DNA of 64,000 bases. Origin: Fulvivirga sp. M361. Its GTDB lineage: Bacteria; Bacteroidota; Bacteroidia; Cytophagales; Cyclobacteriaceae. The translations under genes and the position numbers were made by a program. This document shows positions 18,273 to 27,123 of this stretch, one piece after another. The stretch is taken from positions 339,813 to 403,812 of the forward strand of contig NZ_VKDC01000005.1 of the NCBI RefSeq assembly GCF_007097395.1, written 5' to 3'. Each line of letters starts with the position of its first letter. The stretch's first letter is position 1. The notes beneath the pieces are model-generated. The model searched no databases. It had not been told where the DNA came from and saw only the letters and a list, made by a program, of their open reading frames with translations.

Positions 18273-18323
18273 TTGCAAAATAAAACTGGTTGTAATTATA
18301 TTTATTTTGATTTTATTTTGCAA
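18273..18323. promoter_or_regulatory. Inverted repeat in divergent promoter (HxlR operator candidate)
   Basis: TTGCAAAATAAAA at 18273-18285 and its exact reverse complement TTTTATTTTGCAA at 18311-18323 flank an AT-rich centre. Each arm adjoins an ACTGGTT element (18285-18291 and 18323-18329). The repeat lies between the SRPBCC and HxlR starts and probably carries both promoters, so HxlR binding here would control both genes. Confidence 0.55.
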
Positions 18324-18342
18324 CTGGTTTTGAGAATACTTT

Positions 18343-18768
18343 ATGGGTAAAGCAAAAAAATATCGATCTAACTGCCTTCAATACCTGGCGCTGGATGTAT
18401 TTGGGGATAAATGGACGCTCCTCATTATCAGGGACATGATCATTGAGGGTAAAAAGTATTTTAGAGAATTTCTAAAGTCAAAAGAAAAAATTGCCTCAAA
18501 CATTCTGGCCAGTCGCTTACAGGCGATGGAAGAAGAAGGTATCATTCATAAGAAAAACGATCCCCAACATAAACAAAAGATCATTTACCTGCTTACGGAA
18601 AAGGGCATTGACCTATTCCCGATATTGATGGAAAATGCGCGTTGGAGCATGAAATACCAACCCGTAGACCGGGAGGACGCCAAGAAGGCCCAGGCGATTC
18701 TTGACGGTGGGCCTGAAGCTATTCAGGCTATAATGGAAAAACTTAAAAAGGAGCATTTGACAGAATAG
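18343..18768 (+). CDS. HxlR-family transcriptional regulator
   Basis: This 141-residue winged-helix protein has the family's order: a YLALDVFGDKWTLLIIRDM helix, a YFREFLKSKEKIASNIL recognition helix, SRLQAMEEEGIIHKK and a wing strand (KIIYLLTEKGIDLFPIL). A C-terminal helix would form the dimer. HxlR members often sense redox or small electrophiles. The first cysteine after the initial helix in some redox members is not obvious here; only Cys7 lies near the N-terminus. It is divergent from the SRPBCC gene and probably represses both through the inverted repeat between them. Confidence 0.85.
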   Translation: MGKAKKYRSNCLQYLALDVFGDKWTLLIIRDMIIEGKKYFREFLKSKEKIASNILASRLQAMEEEGIIHKKNDPQHKQKIIYLLTEKGIDLFPILMENARWSMKYQPVDREDAKKAQAILDGGPEAIQAIMEKLKKEHLTE

Positions 18769-18823
18769 CATAATCCTGTCACTTAAATGAATCAATAAGG
18801 CCATCAGGTCGTTACAATAAGAC

Positions 18824-19393
18824 GTGAGCGCTAACACCTTACACATAAAAAATATGGTCTGTCCCCGTTGTATCGAAACAGTGGAGAACATATTCAATGC
18901 ATTAAATATTAAGACCGCAACCATCAAACTAGGCGAGGTCCATTCGCTGGTACCCCTCACGGAAGACCAAAAAAAGCAGCTTGAAAAACAGCTGTCTTCC
19001 AAAGGGTTCGAACTGTTGCAAGACCAAAAATCAAAACTTATAGCTCAAATAAAAGCATTGATCATTGACCAGGTACATCATAATAATAGCCCTTTAAACA
19101 CTAATTTTTCAGCACTAATAGCAGATTCCCTGCACCAGGAGTACTCTTCATTAAGCCGATTGTTTTCTGCCATTGAAGGTATCACCATAGAACGTTACAT
19201 CCTCAAACAAAAAGTAGAAAAGGTAAAAGAGCTTCTTTTTTACAATGAATTGACTTTAGCCGAGATTGCCTTCCGGACAGGATACAGTAGTGTAGCACAC
19301 TTGTCTGCACAATTCAAACGTGAAACCGGCATGACAGTAACTGCTTTTAAAAAGCTCAGAAAGCCAGGACACCAGGCCCTGGACGGTATATAA
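18824..19393 (+). CDS. AraC-type regulator with HMA-like CxxC N-terminus
   Basis: The 189-residue protein joins a metal-binding-like segment to a DNA-binding domain. Residues 1-65 resemble an HMA domain: the strand TLHIKNMVCPRC holds an MxCxxC motif like those of copper chaperones. Residues about 95-185 are an AraC HTH (LTLAEIAFRTGYSSVAHLSAQFKRETG, given here in parts: EIAFRTGYSS and HLSAQFKRETG). I use the GTG at 18824 because the next ATG would remove the first HMA strand. The gene ends 88 bp before the copper ATPase gene, so it most likely senses Cu(I) directly and switches on that pump. Direct sensing is inference. Confidence 0.75.
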   Translation: MSANTLHIKNMVCPRCIETVENIFNALNIKTATIKLGEVHSLVPLTEDQKKQLEKQLSSKGFELLQDQKSKLIAQIKALIIDQVHHNNSPLNTNFSALIADSLHQEYSSLSRLFSAIEGITIERYILKQKVEKVKELLFYNELTLAEIAFRTGYSSVAHLSAQFKRETGMTVTAFKKLRKPGHQALDGI

Positions 19394-19434
19394 TCAAAAT
19401 CTTATAACGCTTTTTCCGAATCATATAACAGCTT

Positions 19435-19442
19435 TACGTTTG
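19435..19442 (+). promoter_or_regulatory. Bacteroidota -7 box upstream of copper ATPase
   Basis: TACGTTTG fits the TAnnTTTG -7 consensus of Bacteroidota and lies 38 bp ahead of the ATPase start. A clear -33 TTG is not seen at the usual distance, so an activator such as the AraC-type protein encoded just upstream may be needed. An imperfect inverted repeat (AGAAC...GTTCT, 19450-19467) follows. Confidence 0.4.
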
Positions 19443-19480
19443 CCTTTCAGAACTTAGTACTGTTCTAAAAAAGGTACCTT

Positions 19481-21733
19481 ATGGAAACTACGGAAACGCC
19501 AAACCCTGTATTACAACATCCTGATAACGTCTTGGAAAAAAGATCTTTCCCGGTTATCGGGATGAGTTGTGCCGGATGTGCATTAGGTGTGGAGTCTGTT
19601 CTTAATAACACCGATGGAGTGTCAAAAGCCAATGTGAATTTAGCCGACCATTCGGTTTTAGTAGAATATGATCCGACCGTTCCACCTAATGTACTTCAGC
19701 AGGCATTACAATCTGCCGGGTATGACTTAATTGTAGATGTGGAAGCCCCATCAGAAGTACAACAAGAACTTCAGCAACAGCATTACCAACGGGCCAAACA
19801 ACGCACTGTTTGGTCGGCCCTACTGACGCTTCCGGTATTCATACTAGGCATGTTTTTCATGGACTGGGTACCCGGGCGGTGGCTCTCTCTTGTCCTGACC
19901 TTTCCCATTTTGAGTTGGTTTGGCAGAAGTTTCTTTATCAATGCTTTTAAACAAGCCAGGCATGGAAAAGCCAATATGGATACACTGGTAGCACTAAGTA
20001 CAGGTATCGCTTTTATCTTCAGTGTGTTCAATACAATTTTTCCTGATTTTTGGCATGTTAGGGGCTTGTCTCCTCATGTTTATTATGAGGCGGCTGCCGT
20101 GATCATTACCTTCATTTCGCTCGGTAAACTGCTGGAAGAAAAAGCCAAGTCCAATACCTCTACCGCCTTAAAAAAGCTGATGGGGCTGCAACCTAAAACC
20201 CTCCGGATCATCAGAAACGGAATGGAAGCTGAGATCCCGACTACATCGGTACAGGTTGGGAATACCATTGTAGTAAAGCCAGGAGAAAAGATACCTGTAG
20301 ATGGTAAAGTAGCTGAAGGCCATTCTTTCGTGGATGAAAGTATGATCACCGGGGAGCCTGTACCGGTTGAAAAAACCAAAGGTGAACAAGTTTTTGCAGG
20401 TACTATCAACCAAAAAGGGAGTTTTCGCTTCATTGCCGAAAAAGTAGGTAGTGCTACCTTGTTATCACAGATCATCAAAATGGTACAGGAAGCGCAAGGC
20501 AGTAAAGCCCCGGTACAAAAGTTGGTGGATAAAATTGCAGCAGTTTTTGTACCTGCCGTCATGGCGCTATCGATCATTACCTTTATCACCTGGATCATGG
20601 TAGGAGGTGACAACGCATTCACACATGCATTACTCACCTCGGTAGCTGTCCTGGTCATTGCCTGTCCCTGTGCATTGGGTTTAGCTACACCTACCGCTAT
20701 TATGGTCGGAATTGGCAAAGGAGCTGAAAGCAACCTGCTGATCAAAGATGCCGAAAGCCTGGAGTCAGGCTATAAAACCAATGCCGTAGTATTAGATAAA
20801 ACAGGAACCATAACACGAGGAAAGCCTACAGTGACTGACATGTTCTGGACAGAGAAAAATGAAAAATACGAGCAACTTCTGCTTTCTATTGAATTACAAT
20901 CTGAACATCCGCTGGCAGACGCGGTAGTACAAAAGCTAAAAGAATTGAAAGTAAAACCGATCAGTGTTACGGATTTCCAGAGTATAACAGGGAAAGGTGC
21001 TACAGCAAGATCGGCAGATGGTGAGGTATTTTATGTAGGAAGCCAAAAGTTACTGTCAGACCGTTCTATCTCTATTCCGGACGAAGTCAATGCCAAATCC
21101 AATGAACTCCGCCTTAAAGCTAAAACGGTGATCTATTTTACCAATTCAACAAGCGTCTTAGCCGTACTTGCCATCGCAGACGATGTAAAGGCCGGCTCCG
21201 GACAGGCAATAGCTACATTGCAGCATAATGGCATAGAGGTCTATATGCTCACAGGAGATAATCCACAAACAGCTGAAGCTGTTGCCCGGCAAGTAGGTAT
21301 CAGGCATTTCAAAGCGGAAGTATTACCCGGCGACAAAGCCGAATTTGTGAAAGAACTGCAATCACAAGGAAAGGTAGTAGCGATGGTTGGTGATGGCATC
21401 AATGATTCCCAGGCACTTGCACAGGCAGACGTAAGTATAGCCATGGGCAAAGGGTCTGACATTGCAATGGATGTAGCTAAGATCACCCTGACCACATCCG
21501 ATCTTCAAGCTATCCCAAAAGTCTTGAAATTATCAAGGAAAACCGTTTTGGGCATTCGTCAAAACCTGTTTTGGGCGTTTATCTATAATGTATTAGGTAT
21601 TCCTTTAGCGGCAGGTGTGTTGTATCCGGTCAATGGTTTTCTTTTAGACCCGATGATTGCAGCTGCGGCCATGGCCTTAAGTTCTGTTTCGGTAGTTACG
21701 AATAGCTTAAGACTCAAATTGATCAAGCTCTGA
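19481..21733 (+). CDS. copA: Copper-translocating P1B-type ATPase (CopA-like)
   Basis: This 750-residue membrane pump exports Cu(I) at the expense of ATP. One N-terminal HMA domain carries GMSCAGC (about residues 28-34). Pairs of membrane helices follow, with the actuator TGEP near 289 and the CPC metal-binding motif in [15 protein letters not shown] (about 393-397). The phosphorylation motif DKTGT starts at about residue 439; HP (SEHPLADA), TGDN and GDGIND follow in order. CPC with a C-terminal MxxSS-type segment ([15 protein letters not shown]) indicates the Cu+ subgroup and not Zn/Cd. The AraC-type CxxC regulator just upstream supports a metal-responsive unit. Length is normal for the family. 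Confidence 0.92.
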   Translation: METTETPNPVLQHPDNVLEKRSFPVIGMSCAGCALGVESVLNNTDGVSKANVNLADHSVLVEYDPTVPPNVLQQALQSAGYDLIVDVEAPSEVQQELQQQHYQRAKQRTVWSALLTLPVFILGMFFMDWVPGRWLSLVLTFPILSWFGRSFFINAFKQARHGKANMDTLVALSTGIAFIFSVFNTIFPDFWHVRGLSPHVYYEAAAVIITFISLGKLLEEKAKSNTSTALKKLMGLQPKTLRIIRNGMEAEIPTTSVQVGNTIVVKPGEKIPVDGKVAEGHSFVDESMITGEPVPVEKTKGEQVFAGTINQKGSFRFIAEKVGSATLLSQIIKMVQEAQGSKAPVQKLVDKIAAVFVPAVMALSIITFITWIMVGGDNAFTHALLTSVAVLVIACPCALGLATPTAIMVGIGKGAESNLLIKDAESLESGYKTNAVVLDKTGTITRGKPTVTDMFWTEKNEKYEQLLLSIELQSEHPLADAVVQKLKELKVKPISVTDFQSITGKGATARSADGEVFYVGSQKLLSDRSISIPDEVNAKSNELRLKAKTVIYFTNSTSVLAVLAIADDVKAGSGQAIATLQHNGIEVYMLTGDNPQTAEAVARQVGIRHFKAEVLPGDKAEFVKELQSQGKVVAMVGDGINDSQALAQADVSIAMGKGSDIAMDVAKITLTTSDLQAIPKVLKLSRKTVLGIRQNLFWAFIYNVLGIPLAAGVLYPVNGFLLDPMIAAAAMALSSVSVVTNSLRLKLIKL

Positions 21734-21766
21734 TCTCATGTGTAAGTGTAAGCCAGGTCGTTTTTA

Positions 21767-22753
21767 TCAGGAAGCCAGGTGAGCCATGTGTACGGTATTA
21801 TTAATAGCTTTCTCAAGTTTTTCTACACTGATCACAAGCTTTTGATAAACTTCATTGTTGTGCTCGCCCAACTCTGTACCGTCCAGTAGTTGCATAAGTC
21901 CCTGTATACTGGCAACCGGCCCCCTGATTTGATGAGAATAAATATCCGCTATGCCATACAATACTTGTTTTTGTTCACGTTCCTGTTGCTCAGCTCTTTT
22001 AATGGTATCGATATCAATCACCTGAAAGGATAAAGATTGGATACTTCCTTTATCATTAAGGATAGGGTGATACTCCATGCGCAGCCATTGCATTTTAGCG
22101 CCTAAATCCACTTCTTTTTCAATCATAACAGGCTGCTGAGACAGCCATGCTTTATCAAAGTATTTGCTGAATGTTTTTTCCATCAACTCAGTAGGCCATT
22201 GAATTCGCTGCCCCTTGATCAAAGGGCATTGACATATTTCATGCATCAATTGGTTGGCCATATTGTTAAACTGTAACACTTCATACTTGGCGGAGAACAT
22301 CACATGACTGACAGTAGTATGGTCAAAAACCGCTCTAAGTTGATTTTTGATTTCTTCTGACTCAGCACGTAATTTCATTTGTTGGGTGAGGTCCGTTTGC
22401 AATGACAAAAAAGATTTCAACTCTCCATTCTCGTCATATAAAGGGGTAATCTCTACCAATGCCCAGTACTTTTTACCGTCTTTGGTGAAATTTTCTATCA
22501 ATTCCTTAACAGGTTCCGGTACTTTCAATGCCTCACGAATTCTTTTCAAAGACGGTTGGTTCTTCAGATGGTTTTGAAGAAAGGATGGTTTGCGACCTTT
22601 ACAATCCTGTAAAGTATAGCCCGTAACATCCGTAAAGGCTTTATTCACCCAGATGATCTTTTGCTGAGGGTCTGTCAGGATCGCCATATTGGTAGTACCA
22701 TTGGCAATAACAACATTCAGTTCTTCGGCAGTGAGTAATTCATTATCTATCAT
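21767..22753 (-). CDS. PAS-PAS-HisKA signalling protein without ATPase domain
   Basis: The 328-residue protein holds a PAS domain with a PAC motif (about residues 8-125; AILTDPQQKIIWVNKAFTDV and GRKPSFLQ, the latter like LOV/PAS sequences). A second PAS-like region spans about 135-255. A HisKA-like helix (DIYSHQIRGPVASIQGLMQL, about 270-290) has a histidine where phosphorylation would occur. The protein stops right after this helix pair, so the HATPase domain needed for kinase activity is absent. The LOV-type cysteine motif GRNCRFLQ is replaced by GRKPSFLQ, so flavin photochemistry is unlikely. It is convergent with copA. It may dimerise with, or be phosphorylated by, another kinase. Confidence 0.75.
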   Translation of the reverse strand: MIDNELLTAEELNVVIANGTTNMAILTDPQQKIIWVNKAFTDVTGYTLQDCKGRKPSFLQNHLKNQPSLKRIREALKVPEPVKELIENFTKDGKKYWALVEITPLYDENGELKSFLSLQTDLTQQMKLRAESEEIKNQLRAVFDHTTVSHVMFSAKYEVLQFNNMANQLMHEICQCPLIKGQRIQWPTELMEKTFSKYFDKAWLSQQPVMIEKEVDLGAKMQWLRMEYHPILNDKGSIQSLSFQVIDIDTIKRAEQQEREQKQVLYGIADIYSHQIRGPVASIQGLMQLLDGTELGEHNNEVYQKLVISVEKLEKAINNTVHMAHLAS

Positions 22754-23208
22754 TCCTTATCAACTTAAAAACTATCTATACAGTTTAAGCCATCTATAAC
22801 TTTACCGGCAAAACCTTAATTCTCCACACTCCATTGACTATTTCGCTTAAATACATGATACACAACAGCTTAATGACACTCATATAGGTCACCTAATTAC
22901 CTATACTTCGGAGTACTTAGGGTATACCAGATACATCAAAATTGATTTTCTAAACATAATAACATATCTCAAGATCATTTAGTCTATGATCTCACAGATT
23001 GAATTATGTATTGCTTGTATATACTTAAGTAAGGCCTGCCTGTAACCGGCTCAAAACCAATCAATTTAGAACGTAGCAAATCCTATTTCATGTAAACATG
23101 ACTGATCCTGTAACACAGTTACTTTTCGCCTGAAAGTTTTATCCTATTTGAAGATTGGCACCGGGCAACCTGCCAGATAAAATATTGGTCCGGATAAGAC
23201 AGTTAAGT
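22754..23208. other. Intergenic, nothing recognised
   Basis: About 450 bp of AT-rich sequence between two minus-strand genes. It should carry the PAS-gene promoter and the end of the GntR transcript. I see no coding frame, RNA gene or long inverted repeat. Confidence 0.4.
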
Positions 23209-23844
23209 TTATCCCACAGATTCTTTACGCCTCTTCAATGCAGCTACTGATTTCTCAATATGTTCCTTCATTAGCGTTTCTGCTAACGGACCATTTTTCT
23301 CAGCTAAAGCATCTATAATGGCAAGGTGCTCACCCATGGTATCTTTAGGAGGTCTTAATAACCCCGCCTGATAAGCTTTCAAATGGATATTGCTCAATAC
23401 TTCCAATCGCAAGATCGCAGCATTTTGACTCCACTGCATGATGTAATTGTGAAAAGCACGATCTGCTTCGGCATATACTTCTGCCCCTACTCTTTTTTTA
23501 CCTATGAAGGGTTCAAAGATAGCTTTCAGTTTTTGGATCTGCTCTGTTGTAATTCGGAAGGCCGCCAGCCGGGCCGAAAGCCCTTCGAGGACCGCACGGC
23601 ACTGAAATACGTCGATAATTTCTTTCAGAGTCATCTCTTTAACAAACATTCCCCGACGCGGAATTTTTTCTATTAATAGCTCACTCTCAAGTTTTTCCAG
23701 GGCCTTTAACAAGGGGCTGCGACTGATGCCCAACTCAGCCGACAGTTTTTCCTGTACCAGTTTTTGCCCGGGTAGGAGTTGCTGATCGAATATCATCTGC
23801 TTAATTTTCAGATACACCCGATCTACTAATTCTAAGTGTTTCAC
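23209..23844 (-). CDS. GntR-family (FCD) transcriptional regulator
   Basis: This 211-residue regulator has a GntR winged helix (about residues 5-70; VYLKIKQMIFDQQLLPGQKL, then LSAELGISRSPLLKALEKLE). An FCD effector domain spans about 75-205. The FCD metal-site pattern is visible: D and H in EADRAFHNYI, H in GEHLAII and H in KEHIEKS. FCD regulators usually sense organic acids or sugar acids. It is divergent from the acid-sugar cluster, and a perfect 22-bp palindrome lies between them. It is therefore the likely repressor of that cluster, released by a pathway intermediate. Confidence 0.85.
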   Translation of the reverse strand: MKHLELVDRVYLKIKQMIFDQQLLPGQKLVQEKLSAELGISRSPLLKALEKLESELLIEKIPRRGMFVKEMTLKEIIDVFQCRAVLEGLSARLAAFRITTEQIQKLKAIFEPFIGKKRVGAEVYAEADRAFHNYIMQWSQNAAILRLEVLSNIHLKAYQAGLLRPPKDTMGEHLAIIDALAEKNGPLAETLMKEHIEKSVAALKRRKESVG

Positions 23845-23891
23845 GCCCCAATATAACTATACCATTAAAATCTACATAATTAAATATTTTT

Positions 23892-23913
23892 TGTATTTTG
23901 AATTCAAAATACA
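23892..23913. promoter_or_regulatory. 22-bp perfect palindrome, GntR operator candidate
   Basis: TGTATTTTGAA is followed directly by its reverse complement TTCAAAATACA. It lies in the 129-bp divergent region between the GntR gene and the dehydrogenase gene. Perfect dyads of this length in such a place are typical operators for FCD-type GntR dimers. Confidence 0.6.
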
Positions 23914-23973
23914 GTTAGTAATTTTAATGCATCACTTAACATCAAACACTAAGCCCGATAGGGCATTCAATTA

Positions 23974-25032
23974 ATGAGAACATACAAGATCGCAGTAGTA
24001 AATGGTGATGGGATCGGGCACTAGATCGTGCCCGCCGGATTAAAGGTACTGCAGGCAGCTGCTCAAAAATATGGTTTTGGGCTGGAAACAGAAGTATTCC
24101 CCTGGGGTGCAGGTTACTATAAGGAACATGGTGATTTTATGCCGGAAAATGGATTGGAAATATTAAAGGCATTCGATGGTATTTATTTCGGAGCAGTAGG
24201 CCTTTCAGATGTAGACGATACCCTTCCTGCCATGCTTTACACGTTCAAGGTAAGAACTTCATTCAAACAATACATAAATTACCGGCCGGTAAAGTTACTA
24301 CCTGGTATGGACAGCCCTTTGCGCTATAAAAGTCACAAAGACATTGATTTTGTAGTGCTCCGGGAAAATAATGAAGGTGAATTTGTTCAGAATGGAAAAA
24401 TCCTTCACGCTGATGAACCTTTTGGACTGGCAACCGATACGAGTGTATTTACACGGGCAGGCATAGAACGAATAGCCCATTATGCCTTCAAACTAGCACA
24501 GAAACGTCGTAAAAAGGTCACCAATGTTACTAAATCCAATACGTTGATCAATACCCTGGCGTATTGGGACAAAGTAATTGCAGAAGTGGCAGATCAATAC
24601 CCGGAGGTGTCTTACGACAAAATGTATGTAGACAATGCTTCAGCCAGTTTTGTATTGCGCCCCGAAGTCTTTGACGTGATCATTACTACCAACATGATAG
24701 GTGATATTCTGAGCGACCTGGGAGGAGCAATTATGGGAAGTCTCGGGCTTGGGCCAAGTGGAAACATTAATCCTGAAAAAGAATTTCCCTCTATGTTTGA
24801 ACCTATTCACGGTTCTGCCCCGTATATTGCCGGACAAAATACAGCAAACCCGGTAGGACAAATATGGTCTGGTGCGTTGATGCTGGAGCATTTAGGAGAA
24901 GACGAGGCCGCCCAAGCCATTGTGTCCGGAATAGAGGCCATCACGGGCAAAGGAATATTTACCGTAGACCTCGGTGGAACCGCCAGAACTGATGAAATTG
25001 CTGATGCTATCATTGCACAAACGTTAAGCTGA
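23974..25032 (+). pseudogene. Tartrate/D-malate-type decarboxylating dehydrogenase with in-frame amber codon
   Basis: The frame from ATG 23974 reads MRTYKIAVVNGDGIGH, then TAG at 24022-24024, then IVPAGLKVLQAA and a full C-terminal part to 25032. In this family (isocitrate/isopropylmalate/tartrate dehydrogenases) the motif is GDGIGxE, so a glutamate codon GAG has probably become TAG. The remainder is intact: VVLRENNEGEF, KSNTLINTLAYWD, DNASASFVLRPEVFD, IGDILSDLGGAIMGSLG and EPIHGSAP, covering the substrate and metal-binding residues. Such enzymes oxidatively decarboxylate 2-hydroxy acids such as tartrate or malate with NAD. A downstream GTG start (24028) would lack the nucleotide-fold first strand. 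Either a recent pseudogene, a base-call error, or readthrough. Confidence 0.75.
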
Positions 25033-25056
25033 CAACTTCTTTTAATCCAGGTCATC

Positions 25057-25713
25057 ATGCCAAAACTGATAGATTTAACGCTTACATACCGGGAGGGCAT
25101 GAGAGGAGTCCGTTTTGAGACGGCCAGGACAATAGAAAAAGATGGTTGGAATGCTAAAACGCTACATATCTATTCTCATGCAGGCACACACATGGATGCG
25201 CCAATGCATTTTAATGTCAATGATAAAACTATTGACAAAATGCCGTTGGAAAACTGTATGGGTAACGCCAGGGTAGTAAACCTGGAAGGTATCCCACCTA
25301 AAACCCTGATCACCGTAAAGGATTTAAAAGAAAAGGCAGATCATGTCCAACCCGGCGACAGTCTGATCTTACATACTGGCTGGAGTCATTACCTAAATTC
25401 CGATCTCTATCGTGATGGTCTGCCTCGAATCAGTGATGAATTGGCACATTGGTGTTGTGAAAAAAAGATCAAAATGCTCGGCGTAGAACCTCCTTCGGTA
25501 GCTGATGTCAATAATATACAGGAGGTCACACGTATCCACAAGTTATTGCTTGAAGGTGGTGTTACCATTATAGAAGGGCTCTGTAACCTGGATGAACTTG
25601 TTGAAGAAAAGGTTTTGCTCGTGGCACTTCCATTGAAGATCTTTGACGGAGATGGTGCGCCGGCACGGGTCATCGCCATTGAAGGGGCTGACTCAATACC
25701 ATCAGGCAGCTAG
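25057..25713 (+). CDS. Cyclase-family metal hydrolase (kynurenine-formamidase-like)
   Basis: The 218-residue protein belongs to the cyclase / arylformamidase fold. The metal-binding motif HAGTHMDAPMHF (about residues 45-56) is the family's HxGTHxDxPxH. Later landmarks are LILHTGWSHYL, GVEPPSVAD and a terminal VALPLKIFDGDGAPARVIA. Characterised relatives hydrolyse amides or ring bonds (kynurenine formamidase, isatin hydrolase). In this acid-sugar cluster a lactone or ring-opening role is possible, but the substrate is unknown. The gene follows the dehydrogenase by 24 bp and precedes the kinase by 3 bp, so all three are co-transcribed. No signal peptide: cytoplasmic. Confidence 0.8.
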   Translation: MPKLIDLTLTYREGMRGVRFETARTIEKDGWNAKTLHIYSHAGTHMDAPMHFNVNDKTIDKMPLENCMGNARVVNLEGIPPKTLITVKDLKEKADHVQPGDSLILHTGWSHYLNSDLYRDGLPRISDELAHWCCEKKIKMLGVEPPSVADVNNIQEVTRIHKLLLEGGVTIIEGLCNLDELVEEKVLLVALPLKIFDGDGAPARVIAIEGADSIPSGS

Positions 25714-25716
25714 ATA

Positions 25717-27123
25717 ATGGAGAAGGTATTAAAAGAAAAGCTTTTCGCCACTTTACCTAACGAAACTTCGTTGGAATTACTGCCTGAGATCCAACAGGAG
25801 TTAACCAGTCTTAATGCTTCCATTATTGTATTGGATGATTACCCCACAGGGACGCAAACGGTCTATGATGTACCCGTACTTACCACATGGGATACCGTCG
25901 ACATTCAGGCTGAATTAAGTCATAAAACACCCCTTTTCTATGTATTGACCAATTCCCGGAGTTTACCTGCCCAACAAGCCATTCAACTCGCCCAAGAAAT
26001 AGGAGCTAACATTTCGCAAGCTGCCAAAGCCACTGCAAGAAACATCCTGATAATCAGCCGTGGAGACTCCACCCTAAGAGGGCATTATCCGGAGGAAGTC
26101 TTTGCGCTGGAAGGTCCCTTAGGACTGGAAGGGGCCGTCCATGTCCTGGTCCCGGCCTTTTGGGAAGGTGGACGCTATACTATTAATGATGTTCACTATG
26201 TGGAAGAGAAAGACCATTTGATCCCGGCATCCCATACCCCTTTCGCACGAGACGCAGCTTTTGGCTATAAAAACGCCGACCTGAAATGCTGGATAGAAGA
26301 GAAAACAGCCGGAAAAATCAAAAGTGACGAGGTAGTATCTATATCGTTAACGGACATAAGGGATGCAGGATGGCCCATCGTTCTGGACAAACTTTTGAAT
26401 TGCCAGGCCAATGGGGTTTGTGTGGTAAACGCTACCAACCGTCAAGACCTTGACATAGTGGTCCTGACATTATTAAAGGCCCTCCAAAAGGGGAAAAAAC
26501 TACTTTTGAGGACGGCTGCTTCCATTGTTCCTGCATTGGCAGGCCTGGTGCAAAAGCCGTTACTCGATCATGAGCAGCTGGGCACAAAAGGGAAAGGTGG
26601 GCTCACCGTTATTGGCTCATATGTCCCCAAAAGCTCTGCCCAGCTGAAATACCTGGAAGACCATCTACCCCTTGACTACCTTGAAGTACAGGTATCGCAT
26701 CTGTTAGGGGACCTGAGAGAACAGGAAGTCAGCAATATTACGCAACGGGCCAACCAACTGTTAAAAGAAAACAGGCATGTGGTCATCTACACCAGCCGGC
26801 AATTAGTGGCGGGCAGTAATGATGTTACCAGCTTAAATATCGGGCAAAAGGTCTCGGAAAGCCTGGTGGAAATCGTGAAAAGGATCAACACTCCTCCGGC
26901 TTACATTTTAGCTAAAGGAGGCATCACTTCCAATGACATTGCCACGGAAGCTTTGGGTATAAAAAGAGCCTGGGTCAAAGGGCAGGTTTTAGCAGGTGTT
27001 CCGGTCTGGGAGTTGGGAGCTGAAAGCAACTATCAAGGTATTCCCTATATCGTTTTCCCAGGTAATGTTGGTGGAGAAGACGCACTTTATCAAGTCATTC
27101 AAAAACTCACCTCCTATGAATAA
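25717..27123 (+). CDS. Four-carbon acid sugar kinase family protein (DUF1537/OtnK type)
   Basis: This 468-residue protein has the two-domain layout of the four-carbon acid sugar kinase family. The N-terminal substrate domain includes VLDDYPTGTQTVYD, FYVLTNSRSLP and ISRGDSTLRGHYP. The C-terminal nucleotide domain includes AKGGITSNDIATEALGI and IPYIVFPGNVGGEDAL. Members phosphorylate threonate, erythronate and related acids with ATP at the 4-position. It overlaps the transporter start by 8 bp. The usual partner is a PdxA2-type dehydrogenase; here the neighbour is a tartrate-dehydrogenase-like gene, which suggests a variant pathway. The exact acid sugar is not readable from sequence. Confidence 0.85.
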   Translation: MEKVLKEKLFATLPNETSLELLPEIQQELTSLNASIIVLDDYPTGTQTVYDVPVLTTWDTVDIQAELSHKTPLFYVLTNSRSLPAQQAIQLAQEIGANISQAAKATARNILIISRGDSTLRGHYPEEVFALEGPLGLEGAVHVLVPAFWEGGRYTINDVHYVEEKDHLIPASHTPFARDAAFGYKNADLKCWIEEKTAGKIKSDEVVSISLTDIRDAGWPIVLDKLLNCQANGVCVVNATNRQDLDIVVLTLLKALQKGKKLLLRTAASIVPALAGLVQKPLLDHEQLGTKGKGGLTVIGSYVPKSSAQLKYLEDHLPLDYLEVQVSHLLGDLREQEVSNITQRANQLLKENRHVVIYTSRQLVAGSNDVTSLNIGQKVSESLVEIVKRINTPPAYILAKGGITSNDIATEALGIKRAWVKGQVLAGVPVWELGAESNYQGIPYIVFPGNVGGEDALYQVIQKLTSYE

